Shown here one piece after another: positions 43,463-52,655 of a DNA stretch of 64,000 nucleotides. The stretch spans positions 124,001 to 188,000 of the forward strand of contig NZ_JAJHNP010000006.1 of NCBI RefSeq assembly GCF_020819595.1, written 5' to 3'. The notes beneath the pieces were generated by a model. It was given only the letters and a program-made list of their open reading frames with translations, was not told the origin of the DNA and did not search any database. The first letter of the stretch is position 1. Every line of letters starts with the position of its first letter. The position numbers were made by a program, and so were the translations under genes. Source of the DNA: Streptomyces barringtoniae. Its GTDB lineage: Bacteria > Actinomycetota > Actinomycetes > Streptomycetales > Streptomycetaceae.

Positions 43463-44893
43463 TCACGTCGAGGAAATTTTCCGCGGCAGCCACAGCAGCA
43501 TCAGCACCGCCCCGCCCAGCAGCACCGCCGTACTGCTGCGGAAGGCCAGCGCGTAGCCGTCGGTCAGCGCCTCGGGGCCGTGGCCGCTGCCCGTGCCGGC
43601 CGCGGCGACGGTCGACATCACGGCGAGCCCGAGCGAACCGCCCATCGTGCGCGAGGTGTTGACCAGCCCCGACACCACACCGGCCTCGCCCGGTGCCGCC
43701 CCGGACGTGGCCAGGGAGGCGAGCGGGGTGGCCGCGAGGCCCGCGCCGAGCATCATCAGCATCCCCGGGATCATGATCGAGGTGACGTACGCCGCGTGCG
43801 CGCTCATCGTCGACTGCCAGCCGAAGCCGGCCGTGGCGACCAGCGTGCCCAGTACCGCCACGGTCCGCGGGCCCGCGAGCCGCATCAGGCGCGGCGCCAG
43901 CTTGGAGCCGACGACCACGGACAGCGAGCTGGGCACGAGGGCGACCCCGGCCTCCAGCGGCGTGTAGCCGAGGACGTTCTGGGCGTACAGGGTCATGAAG
44001 TACCACATGCAGAACATGGCCGAGCCGGAGAGGAACATCGCCGCGTTGGCCGAGGCGACCGAGCGCAGCCGCAGCAGGCCGAGCGGCATCAGCGGGGCCG
44101 CCGTACGCGCCTCGACCAGCAGGAACAGGGCGATGAGCGCCAGCCCGGCGAACAGCGGGAGGAGCGTGGCGGCGGCCGTCCAGCCCTCGGCCTCGGTCTG
44201 CGAGATGCCGTAGGCGAGGGTCGCGAGGCCCGCCGTGACCAGCAGGGCGCCCGGCAGGTCCAGGCGCCGCCGGTCGCCGGCCCGGCTCTCGGTGAGCCAG
44301 AGCGCCGAGCCGGCCAGCACCAGCGCGCCCACCGGCACGTTGATCAGCAGCACCCAGCGCCAGGAGAGCACGTCCACGAGCACCCCGCCGACCAGTCCGC
44401 CCGCGGCCCCGCCACCGGCGCCGACCGCGGTCCAGGTGGCGATCGCGCGCGCCCGCGCCGCGCCCTCCGGCACCGCGGAGGTCAGCAGGGTCAGTGTCGA
44501 GGGGGCCAGCACCGCCGCGCCCAGTCCCTGCACGGCCCGCGCCAGCAGCAGCTGCCAGCCCTCCTGGGCGAGGCCGCCGCCCAGCGAGGCCAGCGTGAAC
44601 AGGCCGAGGCCGACGAGGAACATCCGCTTGCGTCCGTACAGGTCGCCGGCCCGGCCGCCGAGCAGCATGAAACCGGCGAAGGCGATGGCGTACGCGTTCA
44701 CCACCCACTGCAGGCCGGACGCGGTCAGCCCGAGGCCGGTCCGCATGGACGGCAGGGCGACGTTCACCACCGACACGTCGAGGACGACCAGGAACTGTCC
44801 GGCGCAGGCGAGCGCCACCACCAGCCAGGTCGGCGCGGCCGTACGGCGGGATATGAGGGGTGTGGTGTCGGCGGCTTCCAGCATGGGTGTCAT
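43463..44893 (-). CDS. DHA2-family MFS multidrug exporter (14 helices)
   Basis: 476 residues. Typical DHA2 segments are LDVSVVNVALPSM in helix 1, LQWVVNAYAIAFAGFMLLGG, GRAGDLYGRKRMFLVG (motif A), and WRWVLLINVPVG (motif C region). It is a proton-antiport drug exporter. The upstream 152 bases contain a perfect 23-bp palindrome and iterated GCGGATCAG elements, so it is probably under local repressor control, though no regulator gene is adjacent. Confidence 0.93.
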   Translation of the reverse strand: MTPMLEAADTTPLISRRTAAPTWLVVALACAGQFLVVLDVSVVNVALPSMRTGLGLTASGLQWVVNAYAIAFAGFMLLGGRAGDLYGRKRMFLVGLGLFTLASLGGGLAQEGWQLLLARAVQGLGAAVLAPSTLTLLTSAVPEGAARARAIATWTAVGAGGGAAGGLVGGVLVDVLSWRWVLLINVPVGALVLAGSALWLTESRAGDRRRLDLPGALLVTAGLATLAYGISQTEAEGWTAAATLLPLFAGLALIALFLLVEARTAAPLMPLGLLRLRSVASANAAMFLSGSAMFCMWYFMTLYAQNVLGYTPLEAGVALVPSSLSVVVGSKLAPRLMRLAGPRTVAVLGTLVATAGFGWQSTMSAHAAYVTSIMIPGMLMMLGAGLAATPLASLATSGAAPGEAGVVSGLVNTSRTMGGSLGLAVMSTVAAAGTGSGHGPEALTDGYALAFRSSTAVLLGGAVLMLLWLPRKISST

Positions 44894-44962
44894 GCTCTCA
44901 ACCCGGTTACGGTCCTTGCATCAGCATTTCGGACCACGGGTGCCTAGGTCGTGCGGCCTAGA

Positions 44963-45043
44963 CCGCAGGCCGGTCCGGCCTGCGGATCAGCCGGACCGTC
45001 TTGCGGATCAGTGTGCCGCCCGCAGATCAGCGGAACGCCTGCG
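44963..45043. promoter_or_regulatory. 23-bp palindrome and GCGGATCAG repeats before MFS exporter
   Basis: CCGCAGGCCGG-T-CCGGCCTGCGG (44963-44985) is a perfect palindrome. GCGGATCAG recurs four times from 44982 to about 45041 (one copy reads CCGCAGATCAG), spaced about 20-24 bases. They lie between the thiolase stop and the exporter start, on the upstream side of the exporter. Confidence 0.55.
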
Positions 45044-45045
45044 GA

Positions 45046-46257
45046 TCAGAGCGCGCGCAGCACCGTCACCACCGCCGCGCCGCCCAGCCCGATGTTGTGC
45101 GCGAGCCCCACGCGCGCGCCCGGCACCTGCCGCTCCCCCGCCGTGCCGCGCAGCTGCCACACCAGCTCGGCGGTCTGGGCCAGGCCGGTCGCGCCCAGCG
45201 GATGCCCCTTGGAGATCAGTCCGCCCGACGGGTTCACCACCCAGCGGCCGCCGTACGTCGTCGCGCCGGACTCGACGAGCTTCCCGGACTCCCCGGGGGC
45301 GCACATGCCGAGCGCCTCGTACGTCAGCAGTTCATTGACCGAGAAGCAGTCGTGCAGCTCGATGACGTCCACGTCCTCGATGCCGAGCCCGGCGCGCTCG
45401 TAGGCCTGCCGGGCGGCCGCCCTGGACATGGGCTGCCCGACGACGTCGATGCAGGAGCCGGACGCGAAGGACTCCTCGGTGTCCGTGGTCATGGCCTGCC
45501 CGGCGATCTCCACGAGACCGGTGAGCCCGCGCCGCGAAGCGAACCGCTCCGACACCACGACCGCGGCCGCCGCGCCGTCCGAGGTCGGCGAGCACTGGAG
45601 CTTGGTGAGCGGCCGGTGGACCGTGCGGGAGGCGAGGACGCCGGCGACGTCGTACACGTCCCGGAACTGGGCGTAGGGGTTGTGCGCGGAGTGCCGGTGG
45701 TTCTTGGCGGCGACCGCGGCGAGCTGGGCCTCGGTCGTGCCGTACCTCTCCATGTGCTCGCGGGCCGCGTCGCCGAAGATCTGTGCGGTCGGCGGGGCGG
45801 GCTCGAAGCCGTGCCGGGCGGCCATGATGCCGTAGTGCCGGGCGACGGGCGACACGGCGCTCCGGTCATCAGCGGCTCCGCCGCGGGCTCCGCCGTCGGC
45901 TCCCCCGCCCAGCGCGCCCTTCTTCATCTTCTCGAAGCCCAGTGCCAGTACGCAGTCCGCGGCGCCGCCCTCGACGAACTGCCGGGCCAGCATCAGCGCG
46001 GTCGAGCCGGTCGCGCAGTTGTTGTTGACGTTGTAGACGGGGATGCCGGTCAGTCCGAGTTCGTAGGCGGCGCGCTGTCCGGCGGTGGAGGGCTGGAAGC
46101 AGTAGCCGACGGGAACCTGTTCCACGTCCGTATAGGCAACGCCCGCATCCTGCAGCGCCGCCGCCCCCGCTTCCCGCACCATGTCCCAGTACTGCCATGA
46201 ACGGGTCTCGGGCTTCTCGAACCTGGTCATCCCGACCCCGGCGACATAGGCCTTCAT
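45046..46257 (-). CDS. SCP-x/lipid-transfer-type thiolase
   Basis: 403 residues, beginning MKAYVAGVGMTRFEKPETR. The thiolase fold carries its reactive cysteine in YNVNNNCATGSTAL, the HDCFSVNE segment and the GHPLGATG histidine. Proteins of this type (lipid-transfer proteins, SCP-x thiolase domain) cleave branched or steroid side-chain 3-ketoacyl-CoA, or act as aldolases with a DUF35 partner. No such partner is next to it. A Gly/Ala-rich insertion around residues 119-132 is longer than usual. A KstR operator lies 12 bases upstream, tying it to the MaoC/ADH/SDR operon. Confidence 0.9.
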   Translation of the reverse strand: MKAYVAGVGMTRFEKPETRSWQYWDMVREAGAAALQDAGVAYTDVEQVPVGYCFQPSTAGQRAAYELGLTGIPVYNVNNNCATGSTALMLARQFVEGGAADCVLALGFEKMKKGALGGGADGGARGGAADDRSAVSPVARHYGIMAARHGFEPAPPTAQIFGDAAREHMERYGTTEAQLAAVAAKNHRHSAHNPYAQFRDVYDVAGVLASRTVHRPLTKLQCSPTSDGAAAAVVVSERFASRRGLTGLVEIAGQAMTTDTEESFASGSCIDVVGQPMSRAAARQAYERAGLGIEDVDVIELHDCFSVNELLTYEALGMCAPGESGKLVESGATTYGGRWVVNPSGGLISKGHPLGATGLAQTAELVWQLRGTAGERQVPGARVGLAHNIGLGGAAVVTVLRAL

Positions 46258-46268
46258 GGCGCGCACAC

Positions 46269-46282
46269 TAGAACGTGTTTCA
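46269..46282. promoter_or_regulatory. KstR-type operator before the thiolase gene
   Basis: TAGAACGTGTTTCA fits TnnAACnnGTTnnA fully, 12-25 bases before the thiolase ATG. That position would overlap the promoter or start site. The divergent exporter starts 139 bases away and could share it. Confidence 0.75.
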
Positions 46283-46420
46283 CTAACCCACCAGACCCTG
46301 ACACCAGATCAGAAACCCATGAGCTGGTCAAGGATTCATTAGAGGCCCGAAGCAACGGAATAGTTGCCTGCGCATACGAGGTTCACCGAGCACTTATTCC
46401 TACGGGGAGGCCTCGACTCC

Positions 46421-48166
46421 ATGACCCACACGACGACCGACCAGCCGGCCCGGAGAGCGGGCGGCGCCGTGGTCCCGGTGCTCGCCTTCGCGGGCATCGT
46501 CGTCGCGGTGATGCAGACGCTGCTCGTGCCGGTCATCAAGGACCTGCCGCAGCTGCTGCACACCGCGCCCTCCAACGCCACCTGGGTCCTCACCTCGACC
46601 CTCCTGTCCGGCGCCGTCGCCACCCCGATCATGGGCCGGCTCGGCGACCTCTACGGCAAGCGCCGGATGCTGATCCTCAGCCTCGCCGTGATGGTGGTCG
46701 GCGCCCTGGTCAGCGCGCTCACCAGCGAACTGCTCACCATGATCGTCGGCCGTACCCTCCAGGGCTTCGCCATGGGCGCGATCCCGCTCGGCATCGGCCT
46801 CATGCGCGACATGCTGCCGCGCGAGAAGCTCGGCTCGGCGATGGCCCTGATGAGCTCCTCGATCGGCGTCGGCGGCGGCCTCGCGCTGCCCGCCGCGGCC
46901 CTGGTCGCACAGCACACCAACTGGCACGCCCTGTTCTACGGTGCCGCCGGCCTCGGCGTTCTCGCCATCGTCCTCACGCTCGTCGTCGTTCCCGAGTCCC
47001 CGATGCGGGCGGAGGGCTCCTTCGACCTGCTGGGCGCGCTGGGCCTGTCGACCGGCCTGGTGCTGCTCCTGCTGCCCATCACCAAGGGCAGCGACTGGGG
47101 CTGGTCCTCGGGTACGACACTCGGCCTGTTCGCCGCCTCGGTCGTGGTCCTCCTGCTGTGGGGCCTGTTCGAGCTGCGCCACCGTGCGCCGCTGGTCGAC
47201 CTGCGCACCACCGCGCGCCCGGCCGTCCTGTTCACCAACCTCGCGTCGATCATGGTCGGCGTGGCGTTCTACGTCGTCTCCCTGGTCCTGCCCCAGCTGC
47301 TCCAGCTGCCGAAGGCCACCGGCTACGGCCTGGGCCAGTCCATGGTCGTCGCCGGTCTGTGCGTGGCCCCGCTGGGCCTGACGATGATGTTCACGGCTCC
47401 GGTGTACGCCCGGCTGTCCGCCAAGTACGGCCCGAAGGTCACCCTCATCATCGGCCTGCTGATCATCGCGATCGGCTACGGCGGCGGGCTCGGCCTGATG
47501 GACGCGGCCTGGCAGACGATCGTCACCTCCGTGGTCCTCGGCGCGGGTATCGGCCTCGCCTACTCCTCGCTGCCCGCCCTGATCGTCGGCGCGGTCCCGG
47601 CCTCGGAGACCGGCGCGGCCAACGGCCTCAACACGCTGATGCGGTCCATCGGAACGTCGGTGTCCAGTGCCGTCATCGGCATGGTGCTCGCCAACACGGC
47701 GAACAACGTCGGCGGCATCGCGATCCCGACCATGCACGGGTTCCGGGTGTCCTTCCTGATCGCCACGGCCGCCGTGGCGGTGGGCCTGCTGCTCGCGCTG
47801 TTCCTGCCGAAGGCCTCCAGGCCGGGGCAGCAGCACACGCAGCTGCGGGCCAGCAGCGAGGAGGACGCCTCGCTGGAGCGGGCCGAAGAGGTGCTGCGGG
47901 GATTCCGGGGCCGGGTGCTCGGTGCCGACGGTGTTCCGGTCGCCCGGGCCAAGGTCACGCTGATCGACCGGCGGGGCCGGCAGGCCGGGGCGGCCGTCTC
48001 CGACGAGGACGGCAGCTATGCGCTCGCGGTGCCGGCGCAGGGCGCGTACGTGCTCGCCGCGAAGGCCTCCGGCCATGGGCCGCATGCGTCTTCCGCCACG
48101 CATTCGGGTGAGCCGCGGGCTGTCGAGCTGGATCTTTCGTTGCCCGGGGAGACTGTGAGCGCCTAG
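46421..48166 (+). CDS. MFS exporter fused to a carboxypeptidase-regulatory-like domain
   Basis: 581 residues; ATG ten bases after GGGGAGG. The first 480 residues are a 14-helix DHA2-like exporter (FAGIVVAVMQTLLVPVI; GRLGDLYGKRRMLILSLAVM). After a charged linker, residues about 500-580 form a prealbumin-like beta-sandwich domain: GFRGRVLGADGVPVARAKVT, DEDGSYALAVPAQGAYVL. Such carboxypeptidase-regulatory-like domains usually bind sugars or act as spacers outside the cell. The substrate is unknown. The fusion occurs in other Streptomyces but is rarely discussed. Confidence 0.9.
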   Translation: MTHTTTDQPARRAGGAVVPVLAFAGIVVAVMQTLLVPVIKDLPQLLHTAPSNATWVLTSTLLSGAVATPIMGRLGDLYGKRRMLILSLAVMVVGALVSALTSELLTMIVGRTLQGFAMGAIPLGIGLMRDMLPREKLGSAMALMSSSIGVGGGLALPAAALVAQHTNWHALFYGAAGLGVLAIVLTLVVVPESPMRAEGSFDLLGALGLSTGLVLLLLPITKGSDWGWSSGTTLGLFAASVVVLLLWGLFELRHRAPLVDLRTTARPAVLFTNLASIMVGVAFYVVSLVLPQLLQLPKATGYGLGQSMVVAGLCVAPLGLTMMFTAPVYARLSAKYGPKVTLIIGLLIIAIGYGGGLGLMDAAWQTIVTSVVLGAGIGLAYSSLPALIVGAVPASETGAANGLNTLMRSIGTSVSSAVIGMVLANTANNVGGIAIPTMHGFRVSFLIATAAVAVGLLLALFLPKASRPGQQHTQLRASSEEDASLERAEEVLRGFRGRVLGADGVPVARAKVTLIDRRGRQAGAAVSDEDGSYALAVPAQGAYVLAAKASGHGPHASSATHSGEPRAVELDLSLPGETVSA

Positions 48167-48315
48167 AGCTCGGGGGTCTCTCGTCTGGCGGCTGACCCCC
48201 GTCATGGCCATGCGCGCAGTTCCCGCGCCCCCATGAAACGCACCCCCTGTCGAAAAGCGGCCGGGGGTGCGGCAGCATGGGCGGCTGGAACAGTCGTACG
48301 ACCGGAAGGCCGCCC

Positions 48316-48969
48316 ATGCCCGCCAGCGCCCCCAAGCCCGAGATCCTGGCCGCGTTCGAGGCGGCCAAGGGGTTCATGCCCGTGGACGAGGGGCTGGCGC
48401 TGTACGAGGCCGCCGTGGAGGCGGGGCGGCTGGGGCTGCCCCTGCTGGAGGTCGGGACGTACTGCGGGCGGTCCACCGTGCTGCTCGCCGACGCCGCCCG
48501 GGAGGCGGGCGTCACCGCGCTGACCGTCGATCACCACCGGGGCAGTGAGGAGCAGCAGCCCGGGTGGGACTACCACGACCCCGAGACCGTCGACCCCGAG
48601 GTCGGGCTGATGGACACCCTGCCGGCCTTCCGGCGGACCCTGTTCAAGGCGGGCCTGGAGGAGCACGTGGTCGCCCTCGTGGGCCGCTCGCCGCAGATCG
48701 CGGCCATCTGGAACTCCCCGCTCGGTCTCGTCTTCGTCGACGGCGGGCACACCGACGAGCACGCGGGCGCCGACTACGAGGGCTGGGCGCCCCATGTGGC
48801 CGAAGGCGGACTGCTGGTCATCCACGACGTCTTCCCGGAGCCCGAGGACGAGTTCACCGGGCAGGCGCCGTACCGCGTGTACCTGCGGGCACTTGGGTCC
48901 GGGGCGTTCACGGAGGTCTCGGTGACCGGCTCCCTGCGCGTCCTGCGGCGAACGGAAGCGGGGATCTGA
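48316..48969 (+). CDS. class I SAM-dependent methyltransferase (cephalosporin-hydroxylase-like)
   Basis: 217 residues; ATG after GGAAGG. LLEVGTYCGRSTVLLADAA is the AdoMet-binding loop, LVFVDGGHTDEHAGADYEGW carries the acidic DxGH motif of the Methyltransf_24 group, and GGLLVIHDVFPEP follows. It methylates a small molecule or O-group; substrate unknown. It stands just upstream of the cell-wall amidase but ends before that gene's own promoter. Confidence 0.85.
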   Translation: MPASAPKPEILAAFEAAKGFMPVDEGLALYEAAVEAGRLGLPLLEVGTYCGRSTVLLADAAREAGVTALTVDHHRGSEEQQPGWDYHDPETVDPEVGLMDTLPAFRRTLFKAGLEEHVVALVGRSPQIAAIWNSPLGLVFVDGGHTDEHAGADYEGWAPHVAEGGLLVIHDVFPEPEDEFTGQAPYRVYLRALGSGAFTEVSVTGSLRVLRRTEAGI

Positions 48970-48978
48970 GGCCCCGGT

Positions 48979-48984
48979 TAGAGT
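48979..48984 (+). promoter_or_regulatory. -10-like TAGAGT for leaderless amidase mRNA
   Basis: TAGAGT ends exactly seven bases before the GTG start of the amidase gene, and no Shine-Dalgarno lies between them. Confidence 0.45.
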
Positions 48985-48991
48985 CGCAGAC

Positions 48992-49951
48992 GTGTCGTAC
49001 CTAGGCCCGGAGTTCGATCCCCCGCAGCCGCGCCGGCCCCGGCGCGGCCCGCTGACCGTGGCGCTCGCCGCGCTGGTGCCCGGTGCGCTGCTCGGCTGGG
49101 TGGTGTACGAGGAGGTGGGCGGGGGTGCCGGCAGCGGCGGCGCGGACCGTACGGCCTCCGCCGCCCCGGCGTCCGGTACGTCCGCCGTGCCCTCCCCGTC
49201 CGGTCACCCGGCTTCCCCTTCCCCCTCCGCGACGGACGACGGCAAGCAGCCCTCGGGGAGTTCCGCGTCCGGCCCGCTCAAGGGCAAGGTCGTCGTCATC
49301 GACGCGGGGCACAACCCGGGCAACTTCCAGCACACGGCCGAGATCGACCGCAAGGTGGACATCGGCACCAACTTCAAGGAGTGCGACACCACCGGGACGT
49401 CCACCAACGACGGGTACACCGAGGCCCGGTTCACCCTGGACGTCGCCCACCGGCTGCGCACGCTGCTGGAGGAGCAGGGCGCCACGGTGAAGCTGACCCA
49501 CGACGGCGACAGCCCGGCCTGGGGGCCCTGCGTGGACGAGCGGGCCCGGATCGGCAACGACGCCCACGCCGACGCGGCGATCTCGATCCACGCCGACGGT
49601 TCGGCGGAGGGCAACCGCGGCTTCCATGTCATCCTGCCGGGCTCCGTGCACGCCGGTGCCGCCGACACCCGGCCGATCGTCGGGCCCTCGCACGACCTCG
49701 GGGTGCGCATCGCCGGGAACTTCGTGCGCGACACCGGGGAGCCGCCGTCCAACTACCTCGGGAACGGTACCGGTCTCGTCACACGTACGGACCTGGGCGG
49801 TCTCAATCTGTCAACGGTTCCGAAGGTGTTCATCGAGTGCGGCAACATGCGCGATAGCAAGGACGCGGCACTGCTGACCAGCGGCGCCTGGCGGCAGAAG
49901 GCCGCGCAAGGGATCTCTGAGGGAATCGTGAGTTTCCTGCGCGGTTCGTGA
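48992..49951 (+). CDS. N-acetylmuramoyl-L-alanine amidase (Amidase_3)
   Basis: 319 residues from GTG. A short proline/arginine-rich cytosolic end, one helix (LTVALAALVPGALLGWVVY), a Ser/Pro/Ala linker of about 60 residues and then the zinc amidase domain: VVIDAGHNPGN (His), the YTEARFTLDVAHRL glutamate, SIHADGS (His) and the catalytic FIECGNMRD glutamate. It cleaves between MurNAc and the peptide stem outside the membrane. Confidence 0.94.
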   Translation: MSYLGPEFDPPQPRRPRRGPLTVALAALVPGALLGWVVYEEVGGGAGSGGADRTASAAPASGTSAVPSPSGHPASPSPSATDDGKQPSGSSASGPLKGKVVVIDAGHNPGNFQHTAEIDRKVDIGTNFKECDTTGTSTNDGYTEARFTLDVAHRLRTLLEEQGATVKLTHDGDSPAWGPCVDERARIGNDAHADAAISIHADGSAEGNRGFHVILPGSVHAGAADTRPIVGPSHDLGVRIAGNFVRDTGEPPSNYLGNGTGLVTRTDLGGLNLSTVPKVFIECGNMRDSKDAALLTSGAWRQKAAQGISEGIVSFLRGS

Positions 49952-50034
49952 CCGACGGGCGGAACCGACCGGACAGCCGGATCTTGCGGACGGTAGTGTC
50001 TACCGACGACGAGACGACCTACGAAGGACCTGAA

Positions 50035-50832
50035 GTGAATATCCGCTCCCTCACTAGAGGCGACGGCGTGGTGATCGGAGCAGCGGTGGTGCTGTTCATC
50101 GCGTCGTTCCTCACTTTCGAGAGCTTCTCCGGCTTCGGCACCAGCGAGAGCCGGAACGCCTGGGACAGCCTGGGTACGGGCCTGGGTATCTACATGGGCG
50201 CGGTGATCGGTGCCGTCCTCATCGTCGTCAACCGGTGCCTGCCGCAGCCCCGCAAGGTGCTCGGGCTCGACCTCGGACAGGTCGGCGCCGCGTTCCCGGT
50301 CCTGGCGGCCTGGGCGCTGCTGTGGACACTGATCGACGTGCCCGACGGTGTGGACGCCGGCGCCGGTCTCATCCTCGGTCTCATCGCCGCTCTGGTTCTC
50401 GCGGGTGCCGCCATCGCCACCCCGCTCTCCCCGCCGCTGCAGGCCGCCCTCCTCCCGGCCCCCAAGCCGGTCGCCCCGCAGCCCTACGGCGCCCAGCCGC
50501 CCGGTGGTTACGGCTACCCGGGTGCCCAGCCGCAGCCGGGCCAGCCGTACGGGGCCCAGCCGCAGCCGGGTCAGCCGTTCGGGCAGCAGCCTGCCCCGCA
50601 GGGTGCTCCGGCGGCCGCGCAGCCGCCCGCCGGGGACTTCTCGCCGTTCTGGTTCGCCGTGCCGGTGACCCGTCCGCTGTTCGCCGAGGACGGCTCGCCG
50701 ACCCCGATCGCCGAACTGGCGCCGGGCACCTGGTACCTGGCCGTCGAGCAGCGCGGTGCCGCGCTGGTCGCGCAGACCCAGGACGGCCGCCGCGGTGTGC
50801 TCCAGGACACCTCCGGCATCCAGCGCGGCTGA
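50035..50832 (+). CDS. multi-helix membrane protein with PQPGQP repeats
   Basis: 265 residues from GTG behind AAGGA. Four helices (VVIGAAVVLFIASFLTF to LGLIAALVLAGAAIAT) resemble DUF5336-type proteins. A cytosolic Gln/Pro/Gly repeat region (PGAQPQPGQPYGAQPQPGQP) follows, and a C-terminal globular segment ends WYLAVEQRGAALVAQTQDG. Function unknown; such tails often mediate self-association. Confidence 0.8.
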   Translation: MNIRSLTRGDGVVIGAAVVLFIASFLTFESFSGFGTSESRNAWDSLGTGLGIYMGAVIGAVLIVVNRCLPQPRKVLGLDLGQVGAAFPVLAAWALLWTLIDVPDGVDAGAGLILGLIAALVLAGAAIATPLSPPLQAALLPAPKPVAPQPYGAQPPGGYGYPGAQPQPGQPYGAQPQPGQPFGQQPAPQGAPAAAQPPAGDFSPFWFAVPVTRPLFAEDGSPTPIAELAPGTWYLAVEQRGAALVAQTQDGRRGVLQDTSGIQRG

Positions 50833-50852
50833 GCCCCGCACAGCGTCGCGCA

Positions 50853-50882
50853 CGGCCCCTCGCCCTTCCGGGCGGGGGGCCG
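50853..50882 (+). terminator. intrinsic terminator
   Basis: CGGCCCCTCGCCC pairs with GGGCGGGGGGCCG over 13 pairs (one G-U) around TTCC, followed by TTGTCGT. It ends the membrane-protein transcript before the LLM gene. Confidence 0.8.
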
Positions 50883-50912
50883 TTGTCGTACAGTCGCCTC
50901 CCGGCAGTGAAC

Positions 50913-50927
50913 TGACGGTTCGTCAGG
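50913..50927. promoter_or_regulatory. CTGACG-n3-CGTCAG palindrome before LLM gene
   Basis: A perfect six-base inverted repeat 11 bases before the LLM start codon and touching its AGGAGG. A related sequence (CTGACGCTCAATCAG) occurs before the MBL-fold gene at 60719. Confidence 0.55.
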
Positions 50928-50937
50928 AGGCAGGCGC

Positions 50938-51948
50938 ATGCGGCTCGGTCTCGCACTCGGCTACTGGGGACGCGGCCCGGACGCCGGTCATGTGCCGCTC
51001 GCCCGGGAGGCGGAGCGGCTCGGGTACCACTCGGTGTGGACGGCGGAGTCCTGGGGCTCGGACGCCTTCACCCCGCTGACCTGGATCGCCGCGCGGACCT
51101 CAAGGATCCGGCTGGGGACGGCCGTTGCCCAGATGGCCGCCCGCTCGCCGGCCGCCACCGCGATGCACGCGCTCACCCTGGACCACCTCTCCGGCGGGCG
51201 GATGATGCTCGGGCTGGGGCTGTCCGGGCCACAGGTGGTGGAGGGCTGGTACGGCCGCCCGTTCCCGAAGTCGCCGCTGACCGCCACCCGGGAGTACGTG
51301 GACGTCGTACGGCAGGTGCTGCGGCGGGAGGCGCCGGTGGCGTCCGGCGGGCGGTTCCATCCACTGCCGTACCGGGGGCCGGACGGCACCGGGCTCGGCA
51401 GGCCGCTGAAGTCCATCACCCATCCGCTGCGTCCGGACCTGCCCGTGCTGCTCGGCGCCGAGGGCCCGAAGAACGTGGCCCAGACCGTCCGTGTCGCCGA
51501 CGGCTGGCTGCCGCTGTACTGGGCGCCGAGCCGGCCGGAGGTGTACGGGGACGTGGTGCACGAGCTGCCGGAGGGGTTCCTGGTGGCGCCGATGGCCCGG
51601 GTGAAGGTGTGCGACGACGTGGCCGAGGGGCTGCTGCCCGTGAAGGCCATGCTCGGCTTCTACATCGGCGGCATGGGCCACTCCTCCCGCAACTTCCACG
51701 CCGACCTCATGGCGCGCATGGGATACGAGCAGGAGGCCCGGCGGATCCAGGAGCTGTTCCTGGCCGGGCGGCGGGAGGAGGCCGTGCTGGCCGTGCCGGA
51801 CGCCTTCGCCGACGAGATCTCGCTGGTCGGACCGCGTGAACGCATCGCCGAGCGGCTGGAGTTGTGGCGCACCGGCCCGGTGACGGACCTGCTGGCCCTG
51901 TCACCGGACCCGCACAGCCTCAGGGTGCTGGCGGAGCTGAACTCCTAG
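50938..51948 (+). CDS. LLM-class F420-dependent oxidoreductase
   Basis: 336 residues; ATG after AGGAGGC. Luciferase-like TIM barrel: LGLALGYWG at the start, REAERLGYHSVWTAESWGSD, RIRLGTAVAQMAARSPAATA, and GRMMLGLGLSGPQVVEGWYG. The sequence pattern fits the mycobacterial Rv3520c group, which lies in the cholesterol gene region there. It would reduce a substrate with F420H2; substrate unknown. Its stop shares the tetramer CTAG with the stop of the convergent lipoprotein gene. Confidence 0.92.
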   Translation: MRLGLALGYWGRGPDAGHVPLAREAERLGYHSVWTAESWGSDAFTPLTWIAARTSRIRLGTAVAQMAARSPAATAMHALTLDHLSGGRMMLGLGLSGPQVVEGWYGRPFPKSPLTATREYVDVVRQVLRREAPVASGGRFHPLPYRGPDGTGLGRPLKSITHPLRPDLPVLLGAEGPKNVAQTVRVADGWLPLYWAPSRPEVYGDVVHELPEGFLVAPMARVKVCDDVAEGLLPVKAMLGFYIGGMGHSSRNFHADLMARMGYEQEARRIQELFLAGRREEAVLAVPDAFADEISLVGPRERIAERLELWRTGPVTDLLALSPDPHSLRVLAELNS

Positions 51949-52526
51949 CCGCCCTGGGACAGCTGGGACGCCGAGGGCACCTGGTTCTTGACCGGGGCGT
52001 CGGCGCTGCTGCCCGCGCCCTTGACCTTGTTGATGACGTCGTTGAAGGCGTTGGCCGCGTTCCCGTCGCCGCTGCGGAGCTTGGACGGCAGGTTCTTCAG
52101 GCCCTCGATGGCGGCGCTGAGCGGGGCGAGCGCCTTGGACAGCAAGGGGTCGCCCTGGGCGTTGCGGACGGCCGCCTTGAGCCGGTTGTAGGTGAACGCG
52201 CCGGCCAGACCGGCCTTGACCAGGGTCATCTTGCGGCCGTGGGCGCCCTTCTTGAACTTGCCCGCCTTCCAGGGCTTCACGATCCACTGGTAGGTCGCGC
52301 CCGCCGCGAGGCCCGCGTTCGCCACGAACCGGGCCTTGGCGAACTTCTGCCGTTCGGCGGAGGTGGTCGGGCTGGGGGTCGGGCTGGGGGTGTCGGCGGC
52401 GGCGGCCTGGACCGCCGCGGTGTCCTTCGTACTGGTCTTCTCGCTGCTGCCACAGGCTGTGGAACCGGCCAGCAGGGCGCAGCTCAGCGTGAGCGCCACC
52501 ACGAGGCGCCGTATCGGTACGGGCAC
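51945..52526 (-). CDS. secreted or lipidated alanine/lysine-rich protein
   Basis: 193 residues from GTG behind GGAGGA. Signal with lipobox LLAGSTACGSS, a disordered Ser/Thr/Pro segment (TPSPTPSPTTSAERQ), and a basic helical domain (KFAKARFVANAGLAAGATYQ, KAGKFKKGAHGRK). No enzyme motif. Function unknown. Divergent from the next small membrane gene. Confidence 0.75.
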   Translation of the reverse strand: MPVPIRRLVVALTLSCALLAGSTACGSSEKTSTKDTAAVQAAAADTPSPTPSPTTSAERQKFAKARFVANAGLAAGATYQWIVKPWKAGKFKKGAHGRKMTLVKAGLAGAFTYNRLKAAVRNAQGDPLLSKALAPLSAAIEGLKNLPSKLRSGDGNAANAFNDVINKVKGAGSSADAPVKNQVPSASQLSQGG

Positions 52527-52655
52527 GGGGTCCTCCGGACGTGTCCTCCCCGAGCGGACTGCTTCCTCCGGCAGCCTCACCCGGGACGGCCGGGTACCGC
52601 CACTCCGGCGCCGCCGTTCGGGTTTCACCGCTCGCCGCCCGGCAATCCGGAAGGT

